A stretch of 64,000 nucleotides of DNA from an uncultured Pelagibacteraceae bacterium (GCA_902576765.1 CACGWH010000003.1:20209-84208); one strand, 5' to 3'. Positions 6,959 through 16,158 are shown, counted from the stretch's first letter. Program-made: numbers and translations. The notes: generated from the letters alone by a model not told the origin.

Positions 6959-7567
6959 ATGGAATACCTAGTATTAGGATTCTTCACTGGCCTAAGTTTA
7001 ATTTTAGCCATAGGTGCACAAAATATCTTTGTAATAGAACAAGGTCTAAAAAAACAACATATTTTTTTAGTCTGTCTTGTTTGTTCTCTGTCAGATTTTA
7101 TCTTGATATTTTTTGGAATTTTTCTTTTCCATTATTTCATTCAATATTTTAACAATACTATTGAATTAATATTTAATGTACTTTTAGTAATTTTTTTAAT
7201 TTATTTTATTTATTCCAAAATAAAATCTTTTAATTCAAAAGTTATCTTTGAAAATCAAGTTGAAAATATTTCTAAGATCAATATTTTTTTTAAAACTTTG
7301 GGTTTTACTTATTTAAATCCACATGTTTATTCAGATACAGTTTTCTTTTTAGGTAATTTTTCAAAAAATTTCATACTTTACCAAAAATTAATATTTGGCT
7401 TAGGAGCCTCAATAGCTTCTTTTATTTTCTTTTTTTCAATTGGATATTTATCTAAGTATCTTTCACAATATGCTCAAAATAAAAAGATATGGAATATAAT
7501 TAATGTATTTATTATAAGTTTTATGAGTTTACTTACAATTTATGTAATCTTAGAAGTAATTAATTAG
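6959..7567 (+). CDS. LysE/ArgO-type amino-acid exporter
   Basis: This 202-residue inner-membrane protein has six hydrophobic segments and the LysE signature GAQNIFVIEQGLKKQH at residues 19-34, plus the second half motif TYLNPHVYSDTVFFLG (residues 118-133), which corresponds to the conserved NPhvylDt block of ArgO/LysE. These proteins export basic amino acids and some relatives. ArgO is the closest named member by motif. It ends 8 bp inside the convergent hpsN-like gene. Confidence 0.8.
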   Translation: MEYLVLGFFTGLSLILAIGAQNIFVIEQGLKKQHIFLVCLVCSLSDFILIFFGIFLFHYFIQYFNNTIELIFNVLLVIFLIYFIYSKIKSFNSKVIFENQVENISKINIFFKTLGFTYLNPHVYSDTVFFLGNFSKNFILYQKLIFGLGASIASFIFFFSIGYLSKYLSQYAQNKKIWNIINVFIISFMSLLTIYVILEVIN

Positions 7568-8846
7568 AATATCCGTATTTTCTTAATCTTACATCACCAG
7601 TTCTTGCATGAGCTTCCATGCCCTCGTATCTAGAAATTCTAGCGGCAGCAGCTCCAACAAGTTCTGTGGACTCTTTAGTCATTCTCTGGAAACTTAAAGT
7701 TTTAATAAATTTACCAACAAATAAACCACCCGTATATCTGCCAGCACCTTTAGTTGGAAGGATATGATTTGTTCCAGAACATTTATCCCCATAAGCAACA
7801 GTTGTTTCTTCACCTACAAACAAAGACCCATAATTTGTTAATCTTTCGTGGAACCACTTTAAATTTTCTGTTTGAACTTCTAAATGTTCAGGCGCATATT
7901 CATCGCTTATTTTTACCATTTCTTCATCTGTGTCACAAAGAATTACCTCACCGTAATCTCTCCAAGCAGCATCAGCATTAGTTCTTGGTATCTCTGGGAG
8001 TTCGGCAATTAATTCTGGAACTCTTTTCATTACTTTTTCTGCAAGTTCTTTACTCGTTGTATATAACCAACAAGGAGAATTATAACCATGTTCAGCTTGA
8101 CCAACTAAATCCACTGCAACAATTTCTGGATCTGCTTTTGCATCAGCAATTATTCCAATTTCGGTTGGACCTGCAAATAAATCAATACCAACTTTTCCAA
8201 ATAAAATTCTTTTAGCTTCAGCTACAAATTGGTTTCCTGGACCCACAATAATATCTGCTGAAGGATTTTTAAATAATCCATTAGTCATTGCAGCGATTGC
8301 AGGAACACCACCTAAATTTAATATTACATCAGCTCCACAAAGATCAGCCGTATAAACTATAGTGGGGTGGGCACCAACACCTTCCTTAGGTGGACTGCAT
8401 GCGATTATATTTTTTACACCTGCAACTTTTGCTGTGGTAACACTCATTACTGCTGAGGCTATGTGAGCATATCTTCCACCAGGAATGTAACATCCTGCGG
8501 TATTTACTGGTACTAATTTTTGCCCAGCGTATAAACCGTTAGATAGCTCTACTTCAAAATCTTGGCCGTAGTTTTTTAATTGGGCTTCAGCAAATTTTCT
8601 TACTCTTTCATAAGAAAATTGAATATCATCTTTTGTTTTTTGATCTAAAGTTTTTTTAATTTCCTCAATTCTTTCTTTTGATACAACAATTTCACCATCA
8701 TATTTATCAAATTTTTTTGTTAAATCGATGCATCCTTGTTCTTTAGTTTTTTCAATGTCCTTTAATAAATCTTGAACAATTCCGGTTGTTTTGGTGTCAT
8801 CAGTTGATGATGTCTTAGGTGATTTTTTTAAATATGTGATTGCCAT
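7560..8846 (-). CDS. hpsN: HisD-family dehydrogenase, probably sulfopropanediol 3-dehydrogenase (HpsN-like)
   Basis: At 428 residues this is a full HisD-fold enzyme. The zinc-site Gln/His (VGQAEHGYNSPCWLY), the catalytic EYAPEHLEVQ pair, GDKCSGTNHILPT and a late His (MEAHARTGDVRLRKYGY) are all present, so it is a zinc- and NAD-dependent alcohol-to-acid dehydrogenase. The wording GTNHILPTKGAGRYTGGLFVGKF and the AHARTGDVRLRKYG end are of the HpsN type, which oxidises 2,3-dihydroxypropane-1-sulfonate to sulfolactate, rather than of true HisD. Context agrees: it is the last gene behind tauABC, an LDH2 dehydrogenase and pta, with no his genes nearby. True histidinol dehydrogenase activity is the alternative. 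Confidence 0.65.
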   Translation of the reverse strand: MAITYLKKSPKTSSTDDTKTTGIVQDLLKDIEKTKEQGCIDLTKKFDKYDGEIVVSKERIEEIKKTLDQKTKDDIQFSYERVRKFAEAQLKNYGQDFEVELSNGLYAGQKLVPVNTAGCYIPGGRYAHIASAVMSVTTAKVAGVKNIIACSPPKEGVGAHPTIVYTADLCGADVILNLGGVPAIAAMTNGLFKNPSADIIVGPGNQFVAEAKRILFGKVGIDLFAGPTEIGIIADAKADPEIVAVDLVGQAEHGYNSPCWLYTTSKELAEKVMKRVPELIAELPEIPRTNADAAWRDYGEVILCDTDEEMVKISDEYAPEHLEVQTENLKWFHERLTNYGSLFVGEETTVAYGDKCSGTNHILPTKGAGRYTGGLFVGKFIKTLSFQRMTKESTELVGAAAARISRYEGMEAHARTGDVRLRKYGYSN

Positions 8847-8907
8847 TATTTTCTCTTATTATGAATGAATTATTTAAGACAATTTTGATTTTTTTGCAAT
8901 CAAACAA

Positions 8908-9819
8908 TTAATCTAATGCTACAACAGCTGCAGCTATTGATGCTAGTCTTGCTGGTGCATCATCTGAACGGCTAGTAATTACGACTGGTACTTTTCCGCC
9001 AACTACTACTCCTGCTGCACACGCACCACAAAAATATATTAACATTTTTACCAATCCATTACCTGTTTCAACATTAGGAACTAACAATACATCTGCCATT
9101 CCAGCAACATCATTTTTTATTCCTTTAATTGCTGCAGATTTTTTTGAGATACTATTATCAAATGCGAGTGGACCAAAAACATCTGCATTAAGATTTTCTT
9201 TTTTTGCTAATTTTGTTAATTCATCAGCTTCTTTGGAACTAGTGATGCTATCAAGAACTTCCTCCGTTGCAGAAAGAATTGCGATTTTAGGTCTTTCTAT
9301 TCCAATTCTATTCGAAAAATTTATCACATTTTTTAATATATGCATTTTAGTTTTAACATTAGGCAAAACATTTAAAGCACCATCAGTTATGATTAGTGGT
9401 TTATCCTCTTTATCTAAGGTCATATGCCAAATATGACTTAATCTAGTTTTTCCCAACAAATTATATTCTCTTTTTAAAACTTCTTTCATCAGTACATCTG
9501 TATGAATATGACCTTTAACTATAATCTTAACTTTTTCTTCTTTAGCAAGTTTAGCAGCGATTGCAGCAGTATTGTTTTCCACAGGTTCATGAATGATTTC
9601 ATATTTAGAAATATCCCATTTTAAATCTTCAGCACATTTTAAAATTTCTTTTTCATCACCAATAAAGACAGGTTCAATTAAATTCTCATTCACTGCGTCT
9701 TGAGCTGAGAGCATAGGTAAAGGTTTACCAGCATTGACTATAGCCACTTTAACTCCTTTTTTTGAATGAGCTACATCCAGTAGGTTATTAGGACAAATTA
9801 TTTCTTTATTTGAGAGCAT
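8908..9819 (-). CDS. pta: Phosphate acetyl/butyryltransferase
   Basis: The 303 residues form a single PTA/PTB domain (PF01515 type): VKVAIVNAGKPLPMLSAQDAV at the start, IIVKGHIHTDVLMKEVL, PLIITDGALNVLPNV, and the C-terminal ADVLLVPNVETGNGLVKML and KVPVVITSRSDDAPARLAS. The enzyme moves an acyl group between phosphate and CoA. In sulfonate degradation, Pta turns the acetyl phosphate made by sulfoacetaldehyde acetyltransferase (Xsc) into acetyl-CoA, which fits its place in this operon. No xsc gene is visible in the window. It lies 2 bp downstream of the LDH2-type gene. A phosphate butyryltransferase role is possible from sequence alone. Confidence 0.75.
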   Translation of the reverse strand: MLSNKEIICPNNLLDVAHSKKGVKVAIVNAGKPLPMLSAQDAVNENLIEPVFIGDEKEILKCAEDLKWDISKYEIIHEPVENNTAAIAAKLAKEEKVKIIVKGHIHTDVLMKEVLKREYNLLGKTRLSHIWHMTLDKEDKPLIITDGALNVLPNVKTKMHILKNVINFSNRIGIERPKIAILSATEEVLDSITSSKEADELTKLAKKENLNADVFGPLAFDNSISKKSAAIKGIKNDVAGMADVLLVPNVETGNGLVKMLIYFCGACAAGVVVGGKVPVVITSRSDDAPARLASIAAAVVALD

Positions 9820-9821
9820 AA

Positions 9822-10841
9822 CTACCTTTTAAGTAATTCTAAATCTTTCTTAATTATCTTAGAAATTTTAATTTCTTTTTTTGAATTCATTATAAATCTT
9901 TTATATTTATTTTGACCAGGATAAACAATTTCTTTTACTCCTTTAATTTTTGGCAATCTTTTAATCTTATTAATATTATCTTTAATTCTTTTATTATAGT
10001 TGTTTACGAATAAATTTGTTTTAAATGTGATAAATAGATGTCCAATATTTTGTGGACCACTGAAATCATCAAAAGGATCCTTAACTCTTCCAGCATGGTT
10101 TCCACCAGTTAGCACACCACTTAGTATATCAACCATCCAAGCTAAACCGGATCCTTTAAAATTTGCGATAGGTAACTGGACACCTTCAAGTGCTTTTTTT
10201 GCGTTAGTGGTTGGTTTTCCAAACTTATCAAGCGCAACACCCACAGGTATTTTTTGATTATTTTTTTCAGCAAATCTGATTTTACCTCTGTTAATCATTG
10301 AAATCGAGGTATCTAAGATGAAGGGAACTTTAGAGCCTGTTGGTGTTCCAAAACAAATTGGATTTGTACCAAATAAACTTTTTAAAGATCCATGAGGTGC
10401 AACAGCTGGAGGCGCATTTGTATAAATCATCGTAATTAAATTTTTTTTAACTGCTTGCTCGGCATAATAGCCAGATAGACCATAGTGACCGCTTTTTTTA
10501 ACAGCAACCATTCCAATACCAGTTTTTTTTGCATTTTTGATTGCTTGTTTGATTGCTATATCAGCTGCAACAAATCCAATACTATCATTAGCATCAACTA
10601 ATGAAATTGATTGTGAAATTCTTCTAATTTTGATTTTGGGTTTTGGATTTATAACTTTTTTTTTAAGTCTGTCACAGTACATTTTCAACCTTGATAATCC
10701 ATGTCCATATGCTCCAACTAACTCTGCGTTGATTAAAGCATTTGATGAAATTAAAGCATGACTTTTCTTAAGACCAAATTTTTTAAAAATTAGAATAACT
10801 TCTTTTTTTAGATTTTTTATTTTCAAATTATCCTTTTCCAC
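9822..10841 (-). CDS. LDH2/MDH2-family oxidoreductase (ComC-like sulfolactate or malate dehydrogenase)
   Basis: This 339-residue NAD(P)-dependent enzyme belongs to the malate/L-lactate/ureidoglycolate dehydrogenase family: AELVGAYGHGLSRLKMYCDRL, GMVAVKKSGHYGLSGYYAEQA with the catalytic His, and FGTNPICFGTP. The family includes ComC, which interconverts (R)-sulfolactate and sulfopyruvate. That reaction is the logical next step after HpsN, encoded two genes downstream. From the sequence alone a 2-hydroxyacid or ureidoglycolate substrate cannot be excluded. The start overlaps the end of tauC by 14 bp, so it is part of the tau operon. Confidence 0.7.
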   Translation of the reverse strand: MEKDNLKIKNLKKEVILIFKKFGLKKSHALISSNALINAELVGAYGHGLSRLKMYCDRLKKKVINPKPKIKIRRISQSISLVDANDSIGFVAADIAIKQAIKNAKKTGIGMVAVKKSGHYGLSGYYAEQAVKKNLITMIYTNAPPAVAPHGSLKSLFGTNPICFGTPTGSKVPFILDTSISMINRGKIRFAEKNNQKIPVGVALDKFGKPTTNAKKALEGVQLPIANFKGSGLAWMVDILSGVLTGGNHAGRVKDPFDDFSGPQNIGHLFITFKTNLFVNNYNKRIKDNINKIKRLPKIKGVKEIVYPGQNKYKRFIMNSKKEIKISKIIKKDLELLKR

Positions 10842-12753
10842 GCCAAGGAATAGTTTTATCTATAATTTTTCTCAATGTTACATCAAACAATAATCCCAGC
10901 ATTCCCATTATAAATATTGTGATCCAAATGACTTCATATTGAAAATATTTTTTTGCAACGTTTTCAACAAATCCTATTCCAGTTGTTCCCGCTAAGAATT
11001 CAGCTGCAACTAAAGTACCCCAACACATACCAACAGCTACTCTAATTCCAGTTAAAATTTCTGGTAATGAATTAGGGAAAATTACATATCTTAATATTTG
11101 TTTCTTTGATGCACCTAAAGAATGAGCTGCATGAATTTTTGATAATTGAGTTCCTGAAGCCCCAGCTCTTGCTGAAATAATCATAATAGATAAAGAGACC
11201 ATAAATAATAAAAATACTTTTCCAGTATTATCAATTCCTAAAACAGATATGATAAGAGGAGCCCAGGCTAATGGAGGTACAGGCCTATAAAGTTCAATTA
11301 ATGGGTCAAAAAAACCCTTAGCAAATCTATTTAACCCCATGAATAAACCTAATGGAACACCAATAAGAATTCCAAAGACCAATCCTAAAAATACTCTTAA
11401 AAAAGAGTCCCAAATATGACCATAAGGAACTGGTACTTTAAATAATTTAAAGTCACCAGTTACTGCTTTTAAAACATAACCTTTGAAGTTTTGTTTCACT
11501 ACTCCATCCTCACTATGAACAGGATATTGACCTGGAAGAATGTCTGCTATCCAATCTGGTAAAATAAATCCAATCATTTTACTTACATCAACCATATCAA
11601 TCCATAACAGTGGAATATCTTTATAACCAACACTTGGATTTAACATTAGTGCAAATTTATTAAATGTATCGGATGGTTTTGGTAGCCATCTTCCAGATCC
11701 TTGTTCTGAACAGCTTGGACCGCTGGCAACTATTGTTCCTGCAGGAAATAAAAAGATATCAATAAATCTTAATCCACCTTGAGCTTCTTTTTGCGCTTTA
11801 TCAAATTTAACAATAGCATTTTGCATTCTATTTAAAGCATTTGGTGGATAGATGCTCGCAAATTCTATTCTTCTAGCAATTTTAACGATATTCTTTGCAT
11901 ATGTAGATGCTATTTCTTCAGTATCATTTAAATTTTTTCTGTAGGATTTAATTTCATCTTTAAGTTCTTTAATTTGAGTTTTAAATTGGGGATTGTGATT
12001 CCTTAATTTGAAAAATTCTTCACTTATCAAATTTAATTCTTCTGCAGCAGCATGAAATTTTAAACCTCTATCAGTTGCAGGAATTAAAGGTACCTCTATT
12101 GTATTTTCTATAGACCCAGTTCCCGCACTTACTTTAACAATTCCCCAACCACCTTCTTCACTAACAGCTTTTTGTCTTTCATTAAATTCTTGCTCTGTTT
12201 CAAATGGATAATCTTGTTTTCTAAAATTTTCTGTTAAAAGATTAATTTTACCAGTTATATCTTCAATCTTTTGCTTGGTATCGATTTCGAGTAAGTCTTC
12301 ATTAGTTAATAATGGAATTAATTGATTAGTTTTATCGATAAAATTTGTAAGGATTGTTTTTTGCTGATTATTTAATTCACTTGAATTTTGTATTTCCTCT
12401 TTAATTAATTTAAGATTTTTATTCTCTTTTTTTATCTGTGAAGTGCTTTTGAATTCTCTTTCCTCTATAGGAAATTGATATTTCAATCCTAATAAAGAGT
12501 CGTTTACTTTTGCTACCTGGCAAAGTTCATTAGCGGATTTTGGATAAAAACCTTTCGCTATATCCCAAGAATAATAAAGCCAAATTAAAAGAAGAAAACT
12601 ACTACCTACAATTACCCAATGAGTACCCCCTCTAGCTCTTTCTGGATTTCCAAATACCGCGTCAACCTTCTCGGTTCTTATCAATCGTCTTCCATAAAGA
12701 ATACAACCAACAACGGCAAAGAAGATTAAAAAAGTAACTATCTGTGTTAACAT
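10828..12753 (-). CDS. tauC: Taurine-type ABC transporter permease with a long N-terminal extension
   Basis: The C-terminal ~200 residues (about 440-641) are a standard MetI/SsuC/TauC permease domain, with RPVPPLAWAPLIISVLG and the EAA-loop motif AAHSLGASKKQILRYVIFP that docks the ATPase. The protein is 641 residues, however, while TauC is usually about 270. The extra part has two helices (about 5-22 and 46-66) and some 370 mostly periplasmic residues rich in Lys/Glu/Asn that look coiled-coil. It directly abuts tauB (1 bp) and overlaps the next gene, so the fusion is not a gene-calling artefact. The extension could contact the binding protein TauA; its function is unknown. Confidence 0.8.
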   Translation of the reverse strand: MLTQIVTFLIFFAVVGCILYGRRLIRTEKVDAVFGNPERARGGTHWVIVGSSFLLLIWLYYSWDIAKGFYPKSANELCQVAKVNDSLLGLKYQFPIEEREFKSTSQIKKENKNLKLIKEEIQNSSELNNQQKTILTNFIDKTNQLIPLLTNEDLLEIDTKQKIEDITGKINLLTENFRKQDYPFETEQEFNERQKAVSEEGGWGIVKVSAGTGSIENTIEVPLIPATDRGLKFHAAAEELNLISEEFFKLRNHNPQFKTQIKELKDEIKSYRKNLNDTEEIASTYAKNIVKIARRIEFASIYPPNALNRMQNAIVKFDKAQKEAQGGLRFIDIFLFPAGTIVASGPSCSEQGSGRWLPKPSDTFNKFALMLNPSVGYKDIPLLWIDMVDVSKMIGFILPDWIADILPGQYPVHSEDGVVKQNFKGYVLKAVTGDFKLFKVPVPYGHIWDSFLRVFLGLVFGILIGVPLGLFMGLNRFAKGFFDPLIELYRPVPPLAWAPLIISVLGIDNTGKVFLLFMVSLSIMIISARAGASGTQLSKIHAAHSLGASKKQILRYVIFPNSLPEILTGIRVAVGMCWGTLVAAEFLAGTTGIGFVENVAKKYFQYEVIWITIFIMGMLGLLFDVTLRKIIDKTIPWRGKG

Positions 12754-13551
12754 TTAATTTTCTTTCCCCATAATTTCTTCTTCCATATTCCAAATCATCT
12801 CTAAAATTTCCTCTCTTTTTGCAGAAAATTCTTTATTCTTTTTTATTTCTCTTAAATCTTCTTTTAATCCCATTGAGGCAAATGGAAGATTATATTCTTT
12901 ATGTATTCTTCCTGGTCTTGGTGCCATCACATACAATCTTTCGCCAAGTAACAAAGCTTCTTCGACTGAGTGAGTGATGAGAATTATAGTTTTTCCAGTT
13001 TCTTTCCAAATTTTAAGAACCAAAGACTGCATCTTTTCTCTTGTTAAAGCATCAAGCGCACCTAATGGTTCGTCCATTAAAATTAAATCTGGATCATTAA
13101 TTAGACATCTTGCAAGAGCAACTCTTTGCTGCATTCCTCCAGATAATTGATAAGTTGGTGTATTACCAAAACCTTTGAGTCCAACAATTTCTAACCATTC
13201 ATCAACTTTTTTTTGAGTTTTTATTGGATCCTCATTTTTCATTCTTAATCCAAAGTTGACATTTTCAGCTACAGTCAACCATTCAAATAAAGCACCTTGT
13301 TGAAAAACCATTCCTCTCTCGACACCTGGACCATCGATTTCTTTATCATTAAGAGTTATCGTTCCTGAGGTTGGTCTGATAAATCCTGCTGTAATATTTA
13401 ATAAAGTTGTTTTCCCACATCCAGAGGGACCAAGAACTGTTAAAAGTTCTCCTTTTTTTAGAGTGAAATTTAAATCCTTTAAAGCATGAACAGTTTCTCC
13501 CTTTGGAGTTTTAAAAATCATATTTAGATTTTGAGAAATAAGATCACTCAT
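12754..13551 (-). CDS. tauB: Taurine-type ABC transporter ATP-binding protein
   Basis: The 265 residues contain Walker A (GPSGCGKTTLL, about residue 40), Q-loop, signature LSGGMQQRVALA, Walker B LILMDEPLGALD and the switch His (ITHSVEEALLLGERL). The sequence around the signature and the D-loop GALDALTREKMQ are typical of the nitrate/sulfonate/taurine ATPase subgroup. It energises import through TauC. The gene is followed immediately by tauC and preceded by a strong stem-loop that separates it from tauA. Confidence 0.85.
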   Translation of the reverse strand: MSDLISQNLNMIFKTPKGETVHALKDLNFTLKKGELLTVLGPSGCGKTTLLNITAGFIRPTSGTITLNDKEIDGPGVERGMVFQQGALFEWLTVAENVNFGLRMKNEDPIKTQKKVDEWLEIVGLKGFGNTPTYQLSGGMQQRVALARCLINDPDLILMDEPLGALDALTREKMQSLVLKIWKETGKTIILITHSVEEALLLGERLYVMAPRPGRIHKEYNLPFASMGLKEDLREIKKNKEFSAKREEILEMIWNMEEEIMGKEN

Positions 13552-13583
13552 AAAGAAACTTTATATTAGAATTTTTTATAAAA

Positions 13584-13626
13584 AAATAGGCACCAATTTA
13601 TTAAAATTGGCGCCTATTTAAATTTA
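13584..13626 (-). terminator. Intrinsic terminator/attenuator between tauA and tauB
   Basis: AAATAGGC (13584-13591) plus CCAATTT (13593-13599) pair with AAATTGG (13604-13610) plus GCCTATTT (13612-13619): 15 base pairs, one A/C mismatch and a 4-nt loop. On the minus strand the stem is followed by a T-run, as in rho-independent terminators. A weaker stem (13631-13652) overlaps the tauA stop. It would terminate most transcripts after tauA and let a minority through to tauB. Confidence 0.8.
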
Positions 13627-13641
13627 TGTATACCTTTAAAA

Positions 13642-14583
13642 TTATAAAGGTAAGAAACTAGTGTCTACGTTTCCTCTTGGTGTTCCCATTCCTTTTAAGA
13701 ATGCATCAAGATTTCCACTTTCCATAGATTGTTTTGTTTCTTCTGGAGTTAGGAATTTGAAACCACTTAAAGTTTCTTTCATATCGGCAACTTTCATTTC
13801 AGAAGCTTTTGACATTGAATTCATATCGCTTTTTCCAGCTCTATATCTTGCATTAGCTTCATGTGTTACTTCGATGAAAGTTCTTAACATCCCTGGGTTT
13901 TCCTTCATGAACTTTGTAGTTACAGAAGTAATATCTATACCCAAGATTCCAGCATCTCTAGCCTCTTGTACTGTAAGCAATCTAGATCCAACTGCAGTTG
14001 CAGCTTTGATAGAGTTACCACCAAATAAACATGCCATTACAACATCGCCACTTACTAGTGCAGCAGCTCCTTCTTCAGGATCCATTTGAATGATATCCAT
14101 TTTTTTTCTATCAGCTCCAACAACTTTCATACTTTCATCAAAAACATATTCAGCCATTGTTCCAAGTGGAACAGCAACTTTTTTTCCTTCTAATTCAGTT
14201 GCATTTGCTTTTGTAATACCAGAAGCATTAGATGTTACACAAGTTGTACCACCCATTCCGTATTCCATTGCAATATCAACAAGTTTGATAGGTGCTTTTG
14301 ATTTAACCGCATTAATGAAAGGAACTAAACCTTGTGAATAAGATATATCAATGTCTCCAGCTAACATAGCATCAGTCATTGCCCCACCGTTAGTGAAATT
14401 TGTCCACTTAACTGGAACTCCTAAAGCTTTAGCAAAGTTTTTTTTCATCATATCTTCAAGGTTTGGACTTGGCCATTCTAAAAAGTAAGCAACCCTTACT
14501 TCGTTCGCAGCTGAATTAGCAACTGAGATTGAAAGATTAAGAGCTACAAAACATCCAAGAATAAAACTTATTATTTTTTTCAT
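13642..14583 (-). CDS. tauA: Taurine-type ABC transporter substrate-binding protein
   Basis: MKKIISFILGCFVALNLSISVANSA is a Sec signal peptide. The 313-residue protein then follows the TauA/SsuA pattern: VRVAYFLEWPSPNLEDMM, LAGDIDISYSQGLVPFINAV and LEGKKVAVPLGTMAEYVFDE. Its ligand cannot be read from the sequence. Taurine or a C3 sulfonate fits the operon. It is the first gene of the leftward operon, has a GAAGAGGAA ribosome site, and is followed by a terminator-like stem-loop. The arrangement predicts high expression of this periplasmic protein relative to TauBC. Confidence 0.85.
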   Translation of the reverse strand: MKKIISFILGCFVALNLSISVANSAANEVRVAYFLEWPSPNLEDMMKKNFAKALGVPVKWTNFTNGGAMTDAMLAGDIDISYSQGLVPFINAVKSKAPIKLVDIAMEYGMGGTTCVTSNASGITKANATELEGKKVAVPLGTMAEYVFDESMKVVGADRKKMDIIQMDPEEGAAALVSGDVVMACLFGGNSIKAATAVGSRLLTVQEARDAGILGIDITSVTTKFMKENPGMLRTFIEVTHEANARYRAGKSDMNSMSKASEMKVADMKETLSGFKFLTPEETKQSMESGNLDAFLKGMGTPRGNVDTSFLPL

Positions 14584-14764
14584 TTATTCCTCTTCGTTGA
14601 TTATTTATATGTCCTAAGTTTAAGATTAAATCGACCTCTATGTAAAACAAAAAAATGTTAATAATGGTCCTACAACCGTTAGTTGTGACAATTATTTTGG
14701 TGGTTTATTAGAGTTAATTAGTCTATGGGTTTAATTATATAACAAATTTAGAAAAATTTATTTT
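14584..14764. promoter_or_regulatory. Divergent promoter region tauA / aminotransferase with an inverted repeat
   Basis: This 181-bp gap separates divergent tauA and the omega-aminotransferase gene. It holds an inverted repeat ACAAC-CGTTA-GTTGT at 14672-14686 and two direct copies of GTCCTA (14611-14616, 14667-14672). On the minus strand TTTAATCTTA (14630-14621) lies 47 bp before the tauA ATG; a similar element precedes two other binding-protein genes in the window. The inverted repeat is a candidate operator for joint control; no regulator gene is nearby. Confidence 0.4.
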
Positions 14765-16111
14765 ATGAGCTCAGAAAAAAGGACTTCAGTACCTAATTCA
14801 CTAAATGAACATTGGATGCCATTTACATCCAACAAGGATTTTAAAGAAAATCCAAAATTAATAGTAGAAGCTAAAGGCGTTTATTTAAAAAATCATCAAG
14901 GACAAACTCAAATCGATGCAAGCTCAGGATTATTTTGTAACCCCTTAGGACATGGAAGACAGGAAATAATTGATGCAATAACTAATCAATTAAAAACTTT
15001 AGATTATTGCCAACCTTTTCAACAGGGCTTTGGTGGATCATTTGAATTAGCAACAAGAATTTCAAAACATACTCCGGGAAATTTAAATAAAATTTTTTAC
15101 ACAATATGTGGCTCTACAGCTGTTGAAACAGCAATTAAAATTAGTATTGCATATCACAAAGCAAGAGGTGAAGGACAAAGATTTAGATTTGTTGGAAGAG
15201 AACGTGCCTACCATGGAATGAATATTGGTGCGACTTCAGTTGGTGGTATGATTAATAACGTAAAAGCCTATGCAAGTGTTTTAATGCCAGGTGTTGTTCA
15301 CATGAGACACACACATTTAGATGAACACAAGTTTGTATCAGGTCAACCTGAGACTGGAGCTGAAATAGCAAATGATTTAGAGAGAATTTGTACAAATTTT
15401 GGTTCAGAGAATATTGCTGCTTGTATAGTTGAACCTATCGCTGGTTCAACAGGAACTTTAGTTCCACCACTTGGATATTTACAAAGACTAAGAGAACTTT
15501 GTGACAAACATAAAATTCTTTTAATTTTTGATGAAGTGATAACAGGTTGGGGAAGAACTGGTTCTGCATTTGGTGCTCAAGAATTTGGAGTAACGCCTGA
15601 CATAATGACGATGGCAAAAGCAACAACAAACGGCATAGTTCCATTTGGAGTAGTAGCCTGCAAAGAGGAAATTTACGATGCAGTAATGGATAATTCTCCA
15701 AAAGGTGCGATAGAATTATTTCATGGTTATACTTATTCGGGCATCCCAGTTTCAGTAGCAGCTGCTTTAGCTGTACAAGATATTTTTGAAAAAGATGATA
15801 TATTTAATAGAGCAAAAGAGTTAGCCCCTTATTTTCAAGAAGGATTATTTTCACTTAAAGATATTGATGTAGTTGATAACATCAGAGGTTACGGAATGAT
15901 GGGCGGCATTGATATTAAAACAGATGGAAGACCAGGTAAAGCAGGTTTGGCAACTTTTAAACATTGTTACGATGCTGGTGTAAATTTTAAAGCTACTGGA
16001 GATTGTTTAATTATTGCTCCAATGTTTATTTGTGAGAAAAAACATATAGATGAAATAATTGAAAAACTTAGAACTGGAATAACAAATTATTCTAAAAGTA
16101 AAAAAAACTAA
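14765..16111 (+). CDS. Omega-amino acid / taurine:pyruvate aminotransferase (class III)
   Basis: This 448-residue PLP enzyme closely follows beta-alanine:pyruvate transaminase: LNEHWMPFTSNKDFKENPKL, GSTAVETAIKISIAYHKARG, the cofactor-stacking ERAYHGMN, LIFDEVITGWGRTG and the lysine-bearing MAKATTNG. It moves an amino group from an omega-amino acid (beta-alanine, taurine) to pyruvate, giving alanine. Divergent orientation from tauABC and the alanine dehydrogenase gene downstream (19511) argue for taurine to sulfoacetaldehyde, as done by Tpa. Beta-alanine or GABA remain possible. A rho-independent-type hairpin follows the stop. Confidence 0.75.
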   Translation: MSSEKRTSVPNSLNEHWMPFTSNKDFKENPKLIVEAKGVYLKNHQGQTQIDASSGLFCNPLGHGRQEIIDAITNQLKTLDYCQPFQQGFGGSFELATRISKHTPGNLNKIFYTICGSTAVETAIKISIAYHKARGEGQRFRFVGRERAYHGMNIGATSVGGMINNVKAYASVLMPGVVHMRHTHLDEHKFVSGQPETGAEIANDLERICTNFGSENIAACIVEPIAGSTGTLVPPLGYLQRLRELCDKHKILLIFDEVITGWGRTGSAFGAQEFGVTPDIMTMAKATTNGIVPFGVVACKEEIYDAVMDNSPKGAIELFHGYTYSGIPVSVAAALAVQDIFEKDDIFNRAKELAPYFQEGLFSLKDIDVVDNIRGYGMMGGIDIKTDGRPGKAGLATFKHCYDAGVNFKATGDCLIIAPMFICEKKHIDEIIEKLRTGITNYSKSKKN

Positions 16112-16128
16112 TCATTAAATAAATTTTC

Positions 16129-16158
16129 AAATTACAACCTAAACGGTAATTTTTTTTA
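16129..16158 (+). terminator. Probable rho-independent terminator after the aminotransferase gene
   Basis: AAATTAC (16129-16135) pairs perfectly with GTAATTT (16146-16152) around a 10-nt loop, and T-run 16150-16157 follows. The stem is AT-rich and therefore weak, but the position, 17 bp after a stop codon and before an independent promoter, fits. Confidence 0.5.

Noticed and set aside
7560..8846. Plain histidinol dehydrogenase of histidine synthesis
   Set aside because: Zinc and catalytic residues fit, but the operon (tauABC, LDH2, pta) and the HpsN-like wording favour a sulfonate enzyme. Kept as an alternative, not as the call.
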